A DNA stretch of 64,000 nt from Saccharopolyspora erythraea NRRL 2338 (GCF_000062885.1 NC_009142.1:2097584-2161583); one strand, 5' to 3'. Positions 44,795-52,976 are shown, counted from the first letter of the stretch. The notes: a model not told the origin generated them from the sequence alone. A program made the numbers and translations.

Positions 44795-44867
44795 GCGGAC
44801 GTAGCGCAGCTGGTAGCGCATCACCTTGCCAAGGTGAGGGTCGCGGGTTCGAGTCCCGTCGTCCGCT
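44795..44867 (+). tRNA. tRNA-Gly (anticodon GCC)
   Basis: The acceptor GCGGACG pairs with CGTCCGC. The anticodon stem TCACC/GGTGA surrounds TTGCCAA (anticodon GCC), and the T-loop is GGTTCGAGTCC. Discriminator T, no encoded CCA. First of three adjacent tRNAs (Gly-Cys-Val), an order common in actinobacteria. Confidence 0.95.
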
Positions 44868-44912
44868 CTGGATGAGTCAGGTCCAGCCCGTTTCGGATTG
44901 GATCCGAGACAC

Positions 44913-44984
44913 GGCGGAGTGGCCGAGTGGCTTAGGCAAGGGCCTGCAAAGCCCTGTACGCGGGTTCGATTCCCGCCTCCGCCT
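44913..44984 (+). tRNA. tRNA-Cys (anticodon GCA)
   Basis: The acceptor GGCGGAG pairs with CTCCGCC. The anticodon stem AGGGC/GCCCT surrounds CTGCAAA (anticodon GCA), and the T-arm has GGTTCGATTCC. Discriminator T. Confidence 0.95.
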
Positions 44985-44985
44985 C

Positions 44986-45060
44986 GCGCGATTAGCTCAG
45001 TGGGAGAGCGCTACCTTGACACGGTAGAGGTCACTGGTTCAATCCCAGTATCGCGCACCA
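44986..45060 (+). tRNA. tRNA-Val (anticodon GAC), CCA encoded
   Basis: The acceptor GCGCGAT pairs with ATCGCGC. The anticodon stem CTACC/GGTAG surrounds TTGACAC (anticodon GAC), and the T-arm has GGTTCAATCC. Discriminator A followed by genomic CCA (45058-45060). It begins one base after tRNA-Cys. Confidence 0.95.
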
Positions 45061-45223
45061 GTGATATTCGGCGCCTGTTCGTCGTCTGCCCTGCGGCCGG
45101 TCTGCCCCGCCGTCGTCCTGCCCTGCGGCCCTCAAGGCCTGCGGCTCTCGTTCTGGCCCGCGGCCATCGTCTGGCATGTGACCGGTTTCGATGATCCAGA
45201 GGCCGCGTTCGGCAGCGGGCGGG

Positions 45224-46051
45224 TCAGAACTCCTCGTGGCTGTCCGGGTCGCCTCCGATGCGCCGGTGCGGGCGGTCGGCGACAGCGGTCATCTCGTCCT
45301 CGCCGAGCTCGAAGCCGAAGACGTCCAGGTTCAGCCGCCGGCGACGCGGGTCCGCCGACTTCGCGATGGGCAGGGCGCCGAGCTGGAGGTGCCAGCGCAG
45401 CACCACCTGCGCGGGCGTGACGTCGTGCGCGCGGGCGATCTCGGTGATGGCGGGGTCGTCGAGCAGGGCGCCGCGGCCCAGCGGGCTCCAGCTCTCGGTG
45501 ACGATGCCCTTGTCCGCGTGGTAGGCGCGCAGCTCGTCCTGCGGGAAGGCAGGGTGCAGCTCGACCTGGTTGATCGCGGGCAGCACGCCCGTCTCCCGCT
45601 CCAGGCGCTCGACGTGCTCGGGCGTGAAGTTGGAGACGCCGATCGAGCCGACCACGCCCTTCTCGCGCAGCTCGATCATGGCCTTCCACGAGTCCACGTA
45701 CTTGTCGACGCGGGGCAGCGGCCAGTGGATGAGGTAGAGGTCCACGTGGTCCAGGCCCAGCCGGCGCCGCGACTCCTCGAAGGAGGCGAGGGTCTCGTCG
45801 TGGCCGTGGTGGCGGCCCGGCAGCTTGGTCGTGACGACGACCTCCTCCCGGGGCACGCCGCTGCCGGTCACGCCGCGCCCGGTGCCGGTCTCGTTGCCGT
45901 AGTTGGCGGCGGTGTCGATCAGGCGGTACCCGATCTCGAGCGCGCCGCTCACGCCCCGTTCGGCCTCGGCGTCGTCCATCGGGTAGGTCCCGAGCCCCAT
46001 GACCGGGATCTTCCGGCCGTCGTTGAGCGCGCGGGTCGCGATGCTGGTCAC
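45224..46051 (-). CDS. Aldo/keto reductase (2,5-diketo-D-gluconate reductase type)
   Basis: This 275-aa NADPH-dependent AKR has the catalytic tetrad in GYRLIDTAANYGNE (Asp, Tyr), TTKLPGRHHG (Lys) and YLIHWPLPRVDK (His). The cofactor end is ALPIAKSADPRRRRLNLDVF, with basic residues for NADPH. Substrate unknown (methylglyoxal, aldoses and keto acids are usual). GTG 46051 with GGGAGG 8 nt upstream. It is divergent from the fusion gene at 46253. Confidence 0.92.
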   Translation of the reverse strand: MTSIATRALNDGRKIPVMGLGTYPMDDAEAERGVSGALEIGYRLIDTAANYGNETGTGRGVTGSGVPREEVVVTTKLPGRHHGHDETLASFEESRRRLGLDHVDLYLIHWPLPRVDKYVDSWKAMIELREKGVVGSIGVSNFTPEHVERLERETGVLPAINQVELHPAFPQDELRAYHADKGIVTESWSPLGRGALLDDPAITEIARAHDVTPAQVVLRWHLQLGALPIAKSADPRRRRLNLDVFGFELGEDEMTAVADRPHRRIGGDPDSHEEF

Positions 46052-46252
46052 CGATCAACCTCCCCACGTCCGGATGCGTCCTCCCCGAGCGTAACCACGC
46101 GCGTCCGGCGGAGGCAGTTCGAGCGGACTCGGGAGTCGGAGGCGCAGTCGGCGCGGTCCGGTCCGCGGGACCGCTTGCCGCGCCCGTGGACCACTCGTTC
46201 CGGACGGGGGAGCGTCCACCTGGAGTTCACCCGGCGCTGCGAGGATCGGCGC

Positions 46253-48547
46253 GTGACGTACACCGGCGAGCGTCTGCGCCAGAGCGATCCGCGCGACGCG
46301 GGCGCGTCGTGCCGCGGTGTCGCGGCCTACCTCGACCAGTTCGACGAGTCGCCGGGCTACCTCGACTTCGCGCGGTTCGGTCCTCCCTCGAAGGCCGTGG
46401 TGGACACCACCGCGGAGCTACTGGCCAGGTCCGCCCGCGCTGATATGGCCACTGTGGACGGTCTGATGCGGGGCGAGGGGCGGGCGAAAGCGGCGGTGGC
46501 ACGCCTCAGCGGCGCCGGCCTCGACAACGTCGTCCTGCTCCCGAACACCAGTCTGGGCCTGTTCCAGGCGGCGTTCGACGCGCGCGGTGAGGTGCTCGTC
46601 CCGGAGGCGGAGTTCCCGGCCAACACCTATCCGTGGGCGCGCGCCGAGCAGGCCGGCCGGATCCGGGTGCGGTGGATGCGGCCTCCGGATGGCCTGGTCA
46701 CCCCCGAGGCGGTTGCCGCGGCGCTGACCCCGGACACCACCGTCGTGTCGGTGAGCGCGGTGGACTTCCGCACCGGTCACCGGGCGGACCTCGCGGCGCT
46801 GCGCGACGTCGTCGGCGACCGGCTGCTCGTGGTCGACGGCATCCAGGGCTTCGGTGCGGTGCGGGAGCCGTGGGAGGCCGCTGACGTGCTGGTCGCGGGT
46901 GGGCAGAAATGGCTGCGAGCCGGGTGGGGAACCGGGTTCGCGGCGCTTTCGGACCGGGCGCTGGAACGGCTGGAGCCGGTGCTCTCCGGCTGGACGGGCG
47001 CCCGTGCCCCGGGCATCTTCGACGACCGGATCCACCCGGCGGCCGGCACGGCCGCGAACTGGTCCATCAGCAACCTCAGCCCGGTGACCGCGGGTGCGTT
47101 CGCCGCCGCGCTCGAACTCGTCGAGGACGCCGGGGTGGGTGCCATCGAAGCCAGGATCGCCGAACGCCTCGCGGAGCTGGAGGAGGCGGTGCGCTCCAGC
47201 GGCGCCGAAGTCGTCTCGGCCACCGCCCGCCGGGGCGGCATCCTGGCGTTCGCGGTGCCGGGCGTGCCGTCCGAACAGGTCGGTGCCGCGCTGGCCGCGG
47301 GCGGTGTGACCGCCACCGTGCGCGGCGACCACGTACGGCTCTCACCGCACGCCTCGACCGGCGCTGCGGCGGTGGAGGCCGTGCGTACGTCGCTGGCCAC
47401 GCTGCGCTCCCAACGCACTCCCGACGGGCAGGCGACGGTTCGTCGTGGAGGCACCGCCGCGAACGACGCGTCCGGCACCGCTACGGGCCTGCTGTGGCAT
47501 GGGGCCGACGAGGGGTTCGCCCTATCCAGCCGGCCCCTGCCGCGGCTGTCCGGCGGTGAGGTCCTCGTGCGGGTGCGGATGGCGACCATCTGCGGGAGCG
47601 ACCTGCACACGATCGCGGGCCACCGGAGCACGCCCGTGCCGACGGTCCTCGGACACGAGGTGGTCGGGACCGTGGTCGAGACCGGCGGGGAGGTCCGTTC
47701 GCACGCCGGTGAGGTGCTGGCGCCCGGCGACCGGGTGACGTGGACGATCGGCACGGCCTGCGGGACGTGCGCGCGCTGCCGCGGGGGCGTGCCGCAGAAG
47801 TGCGTCGCGGTCCGCAAGTACGGCCATGAGGCCGTGACCGACCGGTGGGCGCTCAACGGCGGTTTCGCCACGCACTGCCACCTGCTGGCGGGCACCGGGA
47901 TCGTGCGGGTGCCCGAGGCGATGCCCGACGAGGTGGCCACGCCCGCGAACTGCGCCACCGCCACCGTCGTGTGCGCGGCCCGGCGGGCCCGGCTGGCGGC
48001 GGGGGACGTCGTGGTCGTGCTCGGCTGCGGGATGCTCGGTCTGACCGCGGTGGCGTATGCCAGGGACCGCGGCGCGGTCGCGGTCGTCGCCTGCGACCTC
48101 GACGAGGCGCGCCGGGAGGCGGCGCGGGAGTTCGGCGCGGACGCGGTGTGCGCCCCGGCCGAGCTTGCCGAGGTGCTCGACGACGTGTCGGCGGGCGGTG
48201 GTGCGGACGTGGTGTTCGAGGTCTCCGGCAACGCCTCGGCGGTGCGGTCGGCCTTCGGGCTCGTCGGCATCGACGGACGCATCGCCCTGGTGGGTTCGGT
48301 GTCGCCGTCTCCCGAGGTCCACTTCGAACCGAGCGGCTTCGTGCGCAACCTGTCCACGTTGGTCGGCAGCCACAACTACGGCGTCGGCGACCTCGCCGAG
48401 GCGGTCGCGTTCCTGGACCGGGTCGCCGGCCGGCGGCCCTTCGCGGGGCTGGTGCCGGTGAGCTACCCGCTCGCCGACTACGAGCGCGCCATCGCCGACG
48501 CGCGCGGCCACGCGGCCCCGCGCGTGGCCATCACGACCGGACCGTGA
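46253..48547 (+). CDS. Class V aminotransferase fused to HpnZ-type zinc alcohol dehydrogenase
   Basis: A single 764-aa frame. Residues about 20-385 are a class V PLP enzyme (LPNTSLGLFQAAFD, VVDGIQGFGAV with Asp195, VAGGQKWLRAGWG with PLP-lysine Lys219, ISNLSPVTAGAF). Residues about 410-764 are an MDR dehydrogenase with catalytic zinc TICGSDLHT and GHEVVG, structural zinc CGTCARCRGGVPQKC and NAD site VLGCGMLGL. The motifs VRKYGHEA, GGFATHCHLL and PANCATATV resemble the phosphonate-associated HpnZ group. The linker (about 385-408) is Arg/Gly/Ala-rich. GTG 46253 with GAGGA 7 nt upstream. No phosphonate genes are near; the substrate is unknown. Confidence 0.9.
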   Translation: MTYTGERLRQSDPRDAGASCRGVAAYLDQFDESPGYLDFARFGPPSKAVVDTTAELLARSARADMATVDGLMRGEGRAKAAVARLSGAGLDNVVLLPNTSLGLFQAAFDARGEVLVPEAEFPANTYPWARAEQAGRIRVRWMRPPDGLVTPEAVAAALTPDTTVVSVSAVDFRTGHRADLAALRDVVGDRLLVVDGIQGFGAVREPWEAADVLVAGGQKWLRAGWGTGFAALSDRALERLEPVLSGWTGARAPGIFDDRIHPAAGTAANWSISNLSPVTAGAFAAALELVEDAGVGAIEARIAERLAELEEAVRSSGAEVVSATARRGGILAFAVPGVPSEQVGAALAAGGVTATVRGDHVRLSPHASTGAAAVEAVRTSLATLRSQRTPDGQATVRRGGTAANDASGTATGLLWHGADEGFALSSRPLPRLSGGEVLVRVRMATICGSDLHTIAGHRSTPVPTVLGHEVVGTVVETGGEVRSHAGEVLAPGDRVTWTIGTACGTCARCRGGVPQKCVAVRKYGHEAVTDRWALNGGFATHCHLLAGTGIVRVPEAMPDEVATPANCATATVVCAARRARLAAGDVVVVLGCGMLGLTAVAYARDRGAVAVVACDLDEARREAAREFGADAVCAPAELAEVLDDVSAGGGADVVFEVSGNASAVRSAFGLVGIDGRIALVGSVSPSPEVHFEPSGFVRNLSTLVGSHNYGVGDLAEAVAFLDRVAGRRPFAGLVPVSYPLADYERAIADARGHAAPRVAITTGP

Positions 48548-48727
48548 ATGGGCCGGCGATCACGTCCCGGGAGTCGAACGCGAACCGCAGCCGGCTCTCG
48601 GTGTGGTTGGCCGCGACCGCCACGGCCGAGGGGGAGGACAGCCACCCGCCGATCCGTTCGGCCAGCACCCGCGCGGACCGTAGAGGTTCCTCGTCGCGTC
48701 GATGGCAGCGCGGCGCGCGTGCTTCAC
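48531..48727 (-). pseudogene. Short frameshifted gene coupled to the cold-shock gene
   Basis: A GTG at 48727 overlaps the cold-shock stop (GTGA) and opens VKHARRAAIDATRNLYGPR. One frame over, without a start, follows VLAERIGGWLSSPSAVAVAA and NHTESRLRFAFDSRDVIAGP to a TGA at 48531. Both halves have third positions nearly all G/C, so they look like one roughly 65-aa gene with a single frameshift near 48673. It also overlaps the end of the fusion gene by 17 bp. I do not recognise it. Confidence 0.45.
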
Positions 48728-49131
48728 GCCTCGATCCAGTTGTGGGCGCGGCCGAGCTCGATCACGCGTTCCCGGACCTGCGTGATCTGGGCGCCGGTCA
48801 GGGTGGGGGCCGCCTCGATGAGCGCCTCGGTCAGCTCGGTGCGGAAGCGCGCGGCCGACAGCACGTCGCACAGGGCGTCGTCGTCGTGCTCAGCGCGCGG
48901 GGGCTGGGGCGCGTCGGCAGCACCGGGCTGCTCGACGATGTGGACGTCGGAGGCCTTCAGCCCGCGCTCGCCGTCCTCCACCTCGAAGGCGACCCGGAGG
49001 CCGGGCCGGAAGAGGTGCTTGTCGGCGCGGATGTCGTTGGCGTGGACGAACACGTCCTCACCGCCCTGGTCGGGAGCCACGAACCCGTAGCCGCGGACCT
49101 CGTCGAACCGCACCACCCTGCCGGTCTGCAC
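48724..49131 (-). CDS. Cold-shock domain protein with C-terminal extension
   Basis: This 135-aa protein has an N-terminal cold-shock domain (GRVVRFDEVRGYGFVAPDQGGEDVFVHANDI) containing RNP1-like RGYGFV and RNP2 DVFVHAN, ending near residue 68. A roughly 65-aa tail (LTEALIEAAPTLTGAQITQVRERVIEL) follows, twice the size of plain CspA. It binds single-stranded RNA or DNA. GTG 49131 with GAGGTG upstream. The tail type is shared by other actinomycete CSD proteins. Confidence 0.88.
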   Translation of the reverse strand: MQTGRVVRFDEVRGYGFVAPDQGGEDVFVHANDIRADKHLFRPGLRVAFEVEDGERGLKASDVHIVEQPGAADAPQPPRAEHDDDALCDVLSAARFRTELTEALIEAAPTLTGAQITQVRERVIELGRAHNWIEA

Positions 49132-49374
49132 CGCTTCACCTCTACCTGGACCCGCACACCGCGACTGCGTCGTGCCCCGGCACGACGACCGGGATCCTAC
49201 AGCGTGGGCCCGGCGGGCAGAGGTTGCCGCAAGAAGACGACAGGACGAACTCGGCGGACGAGCGCGCCGGTCTGGGCGGAGCTTGCCGAGCACGGGTCGA
49301 CGGTGGTCGATGATTAACACGCTCGTTTCATCGGGGTTCGTGACCGGAGTGCGGAAGGCGCCGATACTGCCGCC

Positions 49375-50187
49375 ATGCCGAGAACTTCCGATCCCGCACC
49401 GCTGGGCGAGGACACCGCCGCCGCCTGTGCGGAGCGGTTCGCGTGCCTGGCCGACCCCACCCGGGTCCGCCTGCTGCACCGCGTGGCCGTCGCGGGCAGC
49501 CCCGTCGCAGTCGGCGAGCTGGCCCAGGAGTTGGGCATCAGCGAGTCCACCTGCTCCGAGCACCTGCGCGGCCTCGCCGAAGGCGGGTTCGTGCTGCTGG
49601 ACGCCGCGTGCGCCGCCGTGAAGGACCCGCACGTCCTCTGGGCTGCCCTGGTGCCCGAGAAGCCTCGCGGCTGGTCGCCTCGGGTGGACGACGACGTCGT
49701 GGTCCGGGCGTTGCGCCCCTCCGACTGGCCCGGCGTGCGGCGGATCTACGCCGAGGGCATCGAGACCGGCAACGCAACCTTCGAGACCGAGGTCCCCGAC
49801 CACGGGACGCTGGAGGCCAAGTGGCTGCCCGGGCACCGCTGGGTCGCCGAGGCGGGCGGACGGATCGCCGGCTGGGGCGCGGCGACGGCGGTGTCCTCGC
49901 GGCCGTGCTACTCCGGCGTCGTGGAGACCTCCGTCTACGTGGGTGCCGACGCTCGCGGCCGGGGTGTGGGCAACGCCCTGCTGCGCAAGCAGATCGAGGC
50001 CGCGGACGCCGACGGGTTGTGGACGCTGCAGACCGCGATCTTCCCGGAGAACGTGGCCAGTCTCGCGCTGCACCGCGCGGCGGGATTCCGCACGGTCGGC
50101 GTCCGGGAGCGGATCGCGCGGCACCACGGCGTGTGGCGCGACACCGTGATCCTGGAACGCAGACGACCCGGCGACGACGCGGTCTGA
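49375..50187 (+). CDS. ArsR-type HTH fused to PAT-like GNAT acetyltransferase
   Basis: This 270-aa two-domain protein. Residues about 14-95 form an ArsR winged helix (CLADPTRVRLLHRVAVAGSP, then VGELAQELGISESTCSEHLRGLAEGGFV). Residues about 107-262 are a GNAT domain of the phosphinothricin-acetyltransferase kind (VVRALRPSDWPGVRRIYAEGIETGNATFETEVP, SVYVGADARGRGVGNALLRK, NVASLALHRAAGFRTVGVRER). Normally these are separate proteins, sometimes adjacent genes. It has no Shine-Dalgarno site; GTGACC-17-GATACT ends 6 nt before the ATG, fitting a leaderless transcript. Confidence 0.9.
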   Translation: MPRTSDPAPLGEDTAAACAERFACLADPTRVRLLHRVAVAGSPVAVGELAQELGISESTCSEHLRGLAEGGFVLLDAACAAVKDPHVLWAALVPEKPRGWSPRVDDDVVVRALRPSDWPGVRRIYAEGIETGNATFETEVPDHGTLEAKWLPGHRWVAEAGGRIAGWGAATAVSSRPCYSGVVETSVYVGADARGRGVGNALLRKQIEAADADGLWTLQTAIFPENVASLALHRAAGFRTVGVRERIARHHGVWRDTVILERRRPGDDAV

Positions 50188-50282
50188 GCCCGGTTCCCGG
50201 CGACTTCACACACGACTCCCAGCGTTTCCCGAACTCGCGGTCCTAGCGTCTTTCCCGGACGTCGCACGAGGAAAGGACGCAG

Positions 50283-51158
50283 ATGGGACACGACCACGAG
50301 GGGCAGCGGGTCAGCCGCAGGACGGTCTTCGCCGGGATCGGTTCGGTGGGGCTGGGAACGCTGCTGGCGGCGTGCGGCGGTGGTGGCAGTACGACCGTCA
50401 CCACGTCCACCGGCGAGTCCGTCACCCCGCAGGCGACCACGAGCTCGGACATGGCCGGTCTGTTCGAGGGGGCGAACACCTGCACCCTGACCGCGGACAC
50501 CACCCAGGGGCCGTACTACTTCGACGCCGACAAGATTCGCAGTGACATCCGCGAGGACCGTCGGGGCAGCCGGCTGCGGCTGGCGATCAAGGTGCAGGAC
50601 AGCGAAACCTGCCGGCCGTTGAGCAACGCCGTCGTCGAGATCTGGCACTGCGACGCGGCGGGCCTCTACTCAGGCGCCGAAGCGCAGTCGACCGGCGGTG
50701 GGCAACCGGGCGGCGGTGGGCAACCGGGCGGTCCGCCGCCGGAGGGCAGCGCACCGCCCAGCGGCGCCATGCCGCCCGGAGCGGGCGGCGGTGACATGGC
50801 CGACCTGGTGCCCACCGACGACAAGCGCTACCTGCGCGGCGCGCAGGTCACCAACGCCGACGGCATCGTCGAGTTCACCACGATCTGGCCGGGCTGGTAC
50901 CGCGGGCGCACGGTGCACATCCACGCGATGGTGCACGTCAGCAACTCCCGGGTGCTGACGACCCAGGTGATGTTCGACGAGGCGCTGAACGCGCGGGTGT
51001 TCGCCGGGCAGCCGTACGCGGCGCACACCGGCCGGGACACGTTCAACGACAACGACGACATCTTCGAGGAGAGCATGCTGCTGAAGGTCACCGAGGAGGG
51101 CGACGGGTACCTCGGCGTCATCGTGTTCTCCGCCGACTCGGACAAGGACGGCCGGTAA
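50283..51158 (+). CDS. Secreted intradiol ring-cleavage dioxygenase (Tat lipoprotein)
   Basis: This 291-aa protein begins with a twin-arginine lipoprotein signal (VSRRTVFAGIGSVGLGTLLAAC, lipobox LAAC at residues 28-31). The non-heme Fe(III) site can be traced: Tyr in TTQGPYYFDADKIRSDI, and Tyr plus two His in WPGWYRGRTVHIHAMVHV. A Gly/Pro-rich insertion with a GGGQPG repeat sits near residues 138-175, between EIWHCDAAGLYSG and DLVPTDDKRYLRG. Intradiol enzymes cleave catechols; extracellular lipoprotein versions are thought to act on lignin- or plant-derived aromatics. Confidence 0.9.
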   Translation: MGHDHEGQRVSRRTVFAGIGSVGLGTLLAACGGGGSTTVTTSTGESVTPQATTSSDMAGLFEGANTCTLTADTTQGPYYFDADKIRSDIREDRRGSRLRLAIKVQDSETCRPLSNAVVEIWHCDAAGLYSGAEAQSTGGGQPGGGGQPGGPPPEGSAPPSGAMPPGAGGGDMADLVPTDDKRYLRGAQVTNADGIVEFTTIWPGWYRGRTVHIHAMVHVSNSRVLTTQVMFDEALNARVFAGQPYAAHTGRDTFNDNDDIFEESMLLKVTEEGDGYLGVIVFSADSDKDGR

Positions 51159-51208
51159 GGCGCCGGTTCGACATCAGGGCGGTGTGCGCGTGCGGAACAA
51201 TCACCGCC

Positions 51209-52093
51209 GTGACGTCTGCGGAACCCGGGCTCCGGCTGCTCCTCCCGTCGCCGGAGACCGAGGTGGCCGACGAGCGGTTGGCCGACCGCGGCGTGCGGCT
51301 CGTCCTCAAGCGCGAGGACCTGATCCATCCCGAACTGCCGGGCAACAAGTGGCGCAAGCTCAAGTACAACCTGCGGGAAGCACGGCGCACAGGCCACGAC
51401 ACCCTGCTGACCTTCGGCGGGGCGTACTCGAACCACATCCGCGCGGTGGCCGCGGCCGGGCGGCACTTCGGGTTCCGGACCATCGGCGTGATCCGCGGGG
51501 AGGAGCACCGCCCGCTCAACGACTCGCTGGCCTTCGCGCGCTCCTGCGGCATGACGCTGACTTACCTCGACCGCGCGACGTACCGGGACAAGCACACACC
51601 TGAGGTCGAAGCGGCGCTGCGCGATCGGTTCGGACGGTTCTACCTCCTGCCGGAGGGCGGCAGCAACGCGCTCGCCGTGCGGGGCTGCGCCGAGGTCCCG
51701 GCGGAGATCCAGACCGGCTTCGACGTCGTCTGCTGCGCCTGCGGAACCGGGGGCACGCTGGCCGGGATCGCCGGCGGCCTCGCACCCGGCAGGCGCGCCA
51801 TCGGGTTCCCCGCCCTCAGAGGAGCCGTCTTCCTGCACGACGAGGTTGCCCGCTTGCAGCGCGACGGCCTCGGCGAGGTCACCGGCAACTGGGCGCTCGC
51901 CCTGGACTTCCACTTCGGCGGTTTCGCGAGGAGGACCGCGGAACTCGACGAGTTCATCCGGGACTTCCACCGCCGCCACGCCATCGAGCTGGACTTCGTC
52001 TACGTGGCCAAGATGCTCTTCGGCGTCTTCGCGCTGGCCGAGCGCGGCGAGTTCGCCCCGGGCACCACCGTCGTCGCCGTCGTGACGGGGTGA
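51209..52093 (+). CDS. ACC deaminase / D-cysteine desulfhydrase family PLP enzyme
   Basis: This 294-aa PLP fold-type II protein has VKREDLIHPELPGNKWRKLKYNL with the PLP-lysine, TFGGAYSNHIRAVAAAG, LPEGGSNALAVRGCAEV and CACGTGGTLAGIAGGL. It belongs to the 1-aminocyclopropane-1-carboxylate deaminase/D-cysteine desulfhydrase group; which activity it has cannot be told by eye. GTG 51209 has no ribosome site (leaderless possible); GTG 51182 behind AGGGCG is the alternative. Confidence 0.88.
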   Translation: MTSAEPGLRLLLPSPETEVADERLADRGVRLVLKREDLIHPELPGNKWRKLKYNLREARRTGHDTLLTFGGAYSNHIRAVAAAGRHFGFRTIGVIRGEEHRPLNDSLAFARSCGMTLTYLDRATYRDKHTPEVEAALRDRFGRFYLLPEGGSNALAVRGCAEVPAEIQTGFDVVCCACGTGGTLAGIAGGLAPGRRAIGFPALRGAVFLHDEVARLQRDGLGEVTGNWALALDFHFGGFARRTAELDEFIRDFHRRHAIELDFVYVAKMLFGVFALAERGEFAPGTTVVAVVTG

Positions 52094-52156
52094 GAGCCGA
52101 CCGGACTCGTTGCCGGGTAGGCGAAAACGTGCCCGTGGTCCCGATAATCTTGCCGA

Positions 52157-52615
52157 ATGACCACGCGCTCCTTCGTCCCGGACGAGTTCACCGTGCCCGA
52201 ATCCCTGTCCGGCGACGGTTTCCGGCTGGAACCCCTCGGCCCGCAGCACAACGAAGCCGACCACCGTGCCTGGATGTCGAGCATCGAGCACATCCGCGCC
52301 ACACCGGGATTCGCCGAACGCGGCTGGCCGCCCGCGGACGGCATGACACGCCTGGCGAACCTGCTGGACCTGGAGCGCCACGCCCGCGACTTCCAAGCGC
52401 GCAGGGGCTTCACCTACACCGTGCTCGGCAACGGGGACGAGGTGGTCGGCTGCGTCTACATCTACCCGTCGCGCACGGACGCGGAAGTCGCCGAGGTGCG
52501 CTCCTGGGTTCGGGCGGACCGCACGGAACTCGACGGTCCGCTGCACACGGCCGTGGCCGACTGGCTCGCGTCGGACTGGCCCTTCAAGGAGGTCCGGTAC
52601 CTGTCCCGCTCGTGA
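52157..52615 (+). CDS. GNAT-like acetyltransferase (small)
   Basis: This 152-aa protein reads RLEPLGPQHNEADHRAWMSSIEHIRATPGF, then FTYTVLGNGDEVVGCVYIYPS and VRSWVRADRTELDGPLHTAVADWLASDWPF. The beta-strand/VGCVYI and long-helix pattern fits the GNAT fold, although the usual acetyl-CoA P-loop is weak. TAATCT lies 6 nt before the ATG with no Shine-Dalgarno site, so it is probably leaderless. Substrate unknown. Confidence 0.7.
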   Translation: MTTRSFVPDEFTVPESLSGDGFRLEPLGPQHNEADHRAWMSSIEHIRATPGFAERGWPPADGMTRLANLLDLERHARDFQARRGFTYTVLGNGDEVVGCVYIYPSRTDAEVAEVRSWVRADRTELDGPLHTAVADWLASDWPFKEVRYLSRS

Positions 52616-52675
52616 CGAGACGACCGCTGCACTCGCGGATGCGGCCGGACACGGCCCTCGTCGCAGTCGTGACGG

Positions 52676-52912
52676 ATGGGAGGGGCCGACGCCTGGTGGC
52701 CATGGGCCCGTGACCGAACAACCCGCAAACGTGCCGCCAAGGCTTGGCAGGCCCAGCACGGCTGCTCCTACCAGCAGGCTCTGCAGGCTGTCGACGGCAA
52801 GCGGCGTGCTCCGGCGATGGAGCACCGAGCCACAACCGGGTCCGGAAAGACCTTCGCTCTCGCGCACGCGGTCCAGCGACGGGTGCTGGAAAAAGCAGGC
52901 GATGGCGGATGA
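52676..52912 (+). CDS. Small ORF in a foreign-looking insert
   Basis: 78 aa with RTTRKRAAKAWQAQHGCSYQQALQAVDGK followed by an unrelated tail. Codon choice (ACA, AAA, CGT, GCT) is less G/C-rich at third positions than neighbours, and the segment sits exactly where the uronate-dehydrogenase-like gene loses its homology. The KAWQAxHG-SYxxAL pattern recalls small plasmid- or element-borne actinobacterial proteins. It may be a remnant rather than a working gene; no clear ribosome site. Confidence 0.35.
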   Translation: MGGADAWWPWARDRTTRKRAAKAWQAQHGCSYQQALQAVDGKRRAPAMEHRATTGSGKTFALAHAVQRRVLEKAGDGG

Positions 52913-52927
52913 AGCCACTCGACTGAT

Positions 52928-52946
52928 GCCCACGGCTTTCCCGTGG
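52928..52946 (+). repeat. Short hairpin at the edge of the foreign segment
   Basis: CCACGG and CCGTGG flank a short loop, about 30 bp from the point where the interrupted minus-strand gene resumes. It could mark an element end, but no matching end was found on the other side. Confidence 0.3.
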
Positions 52947-52976
52947 TTCGACGAACGCACTGGGTGCCGTCCACGT

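Noticed and set aside
44898-45194. Open plus-strand frame GVAEWLRQGPAKPCTRVRFPPPPRAISSVGERYLDTVEVTGSIPVSRT
   Set aside because: Again a translation artefact over tRNA-Cys and tRNA-Val(GAC).
45191-48547. A longer (1118-codon) version of the aminotransferase-dehydrogenase gene
   Set aside because: The first about 350 codons are antisense to the aldo/keto reductase; the real start at GTG 46253 has a ribosome site.
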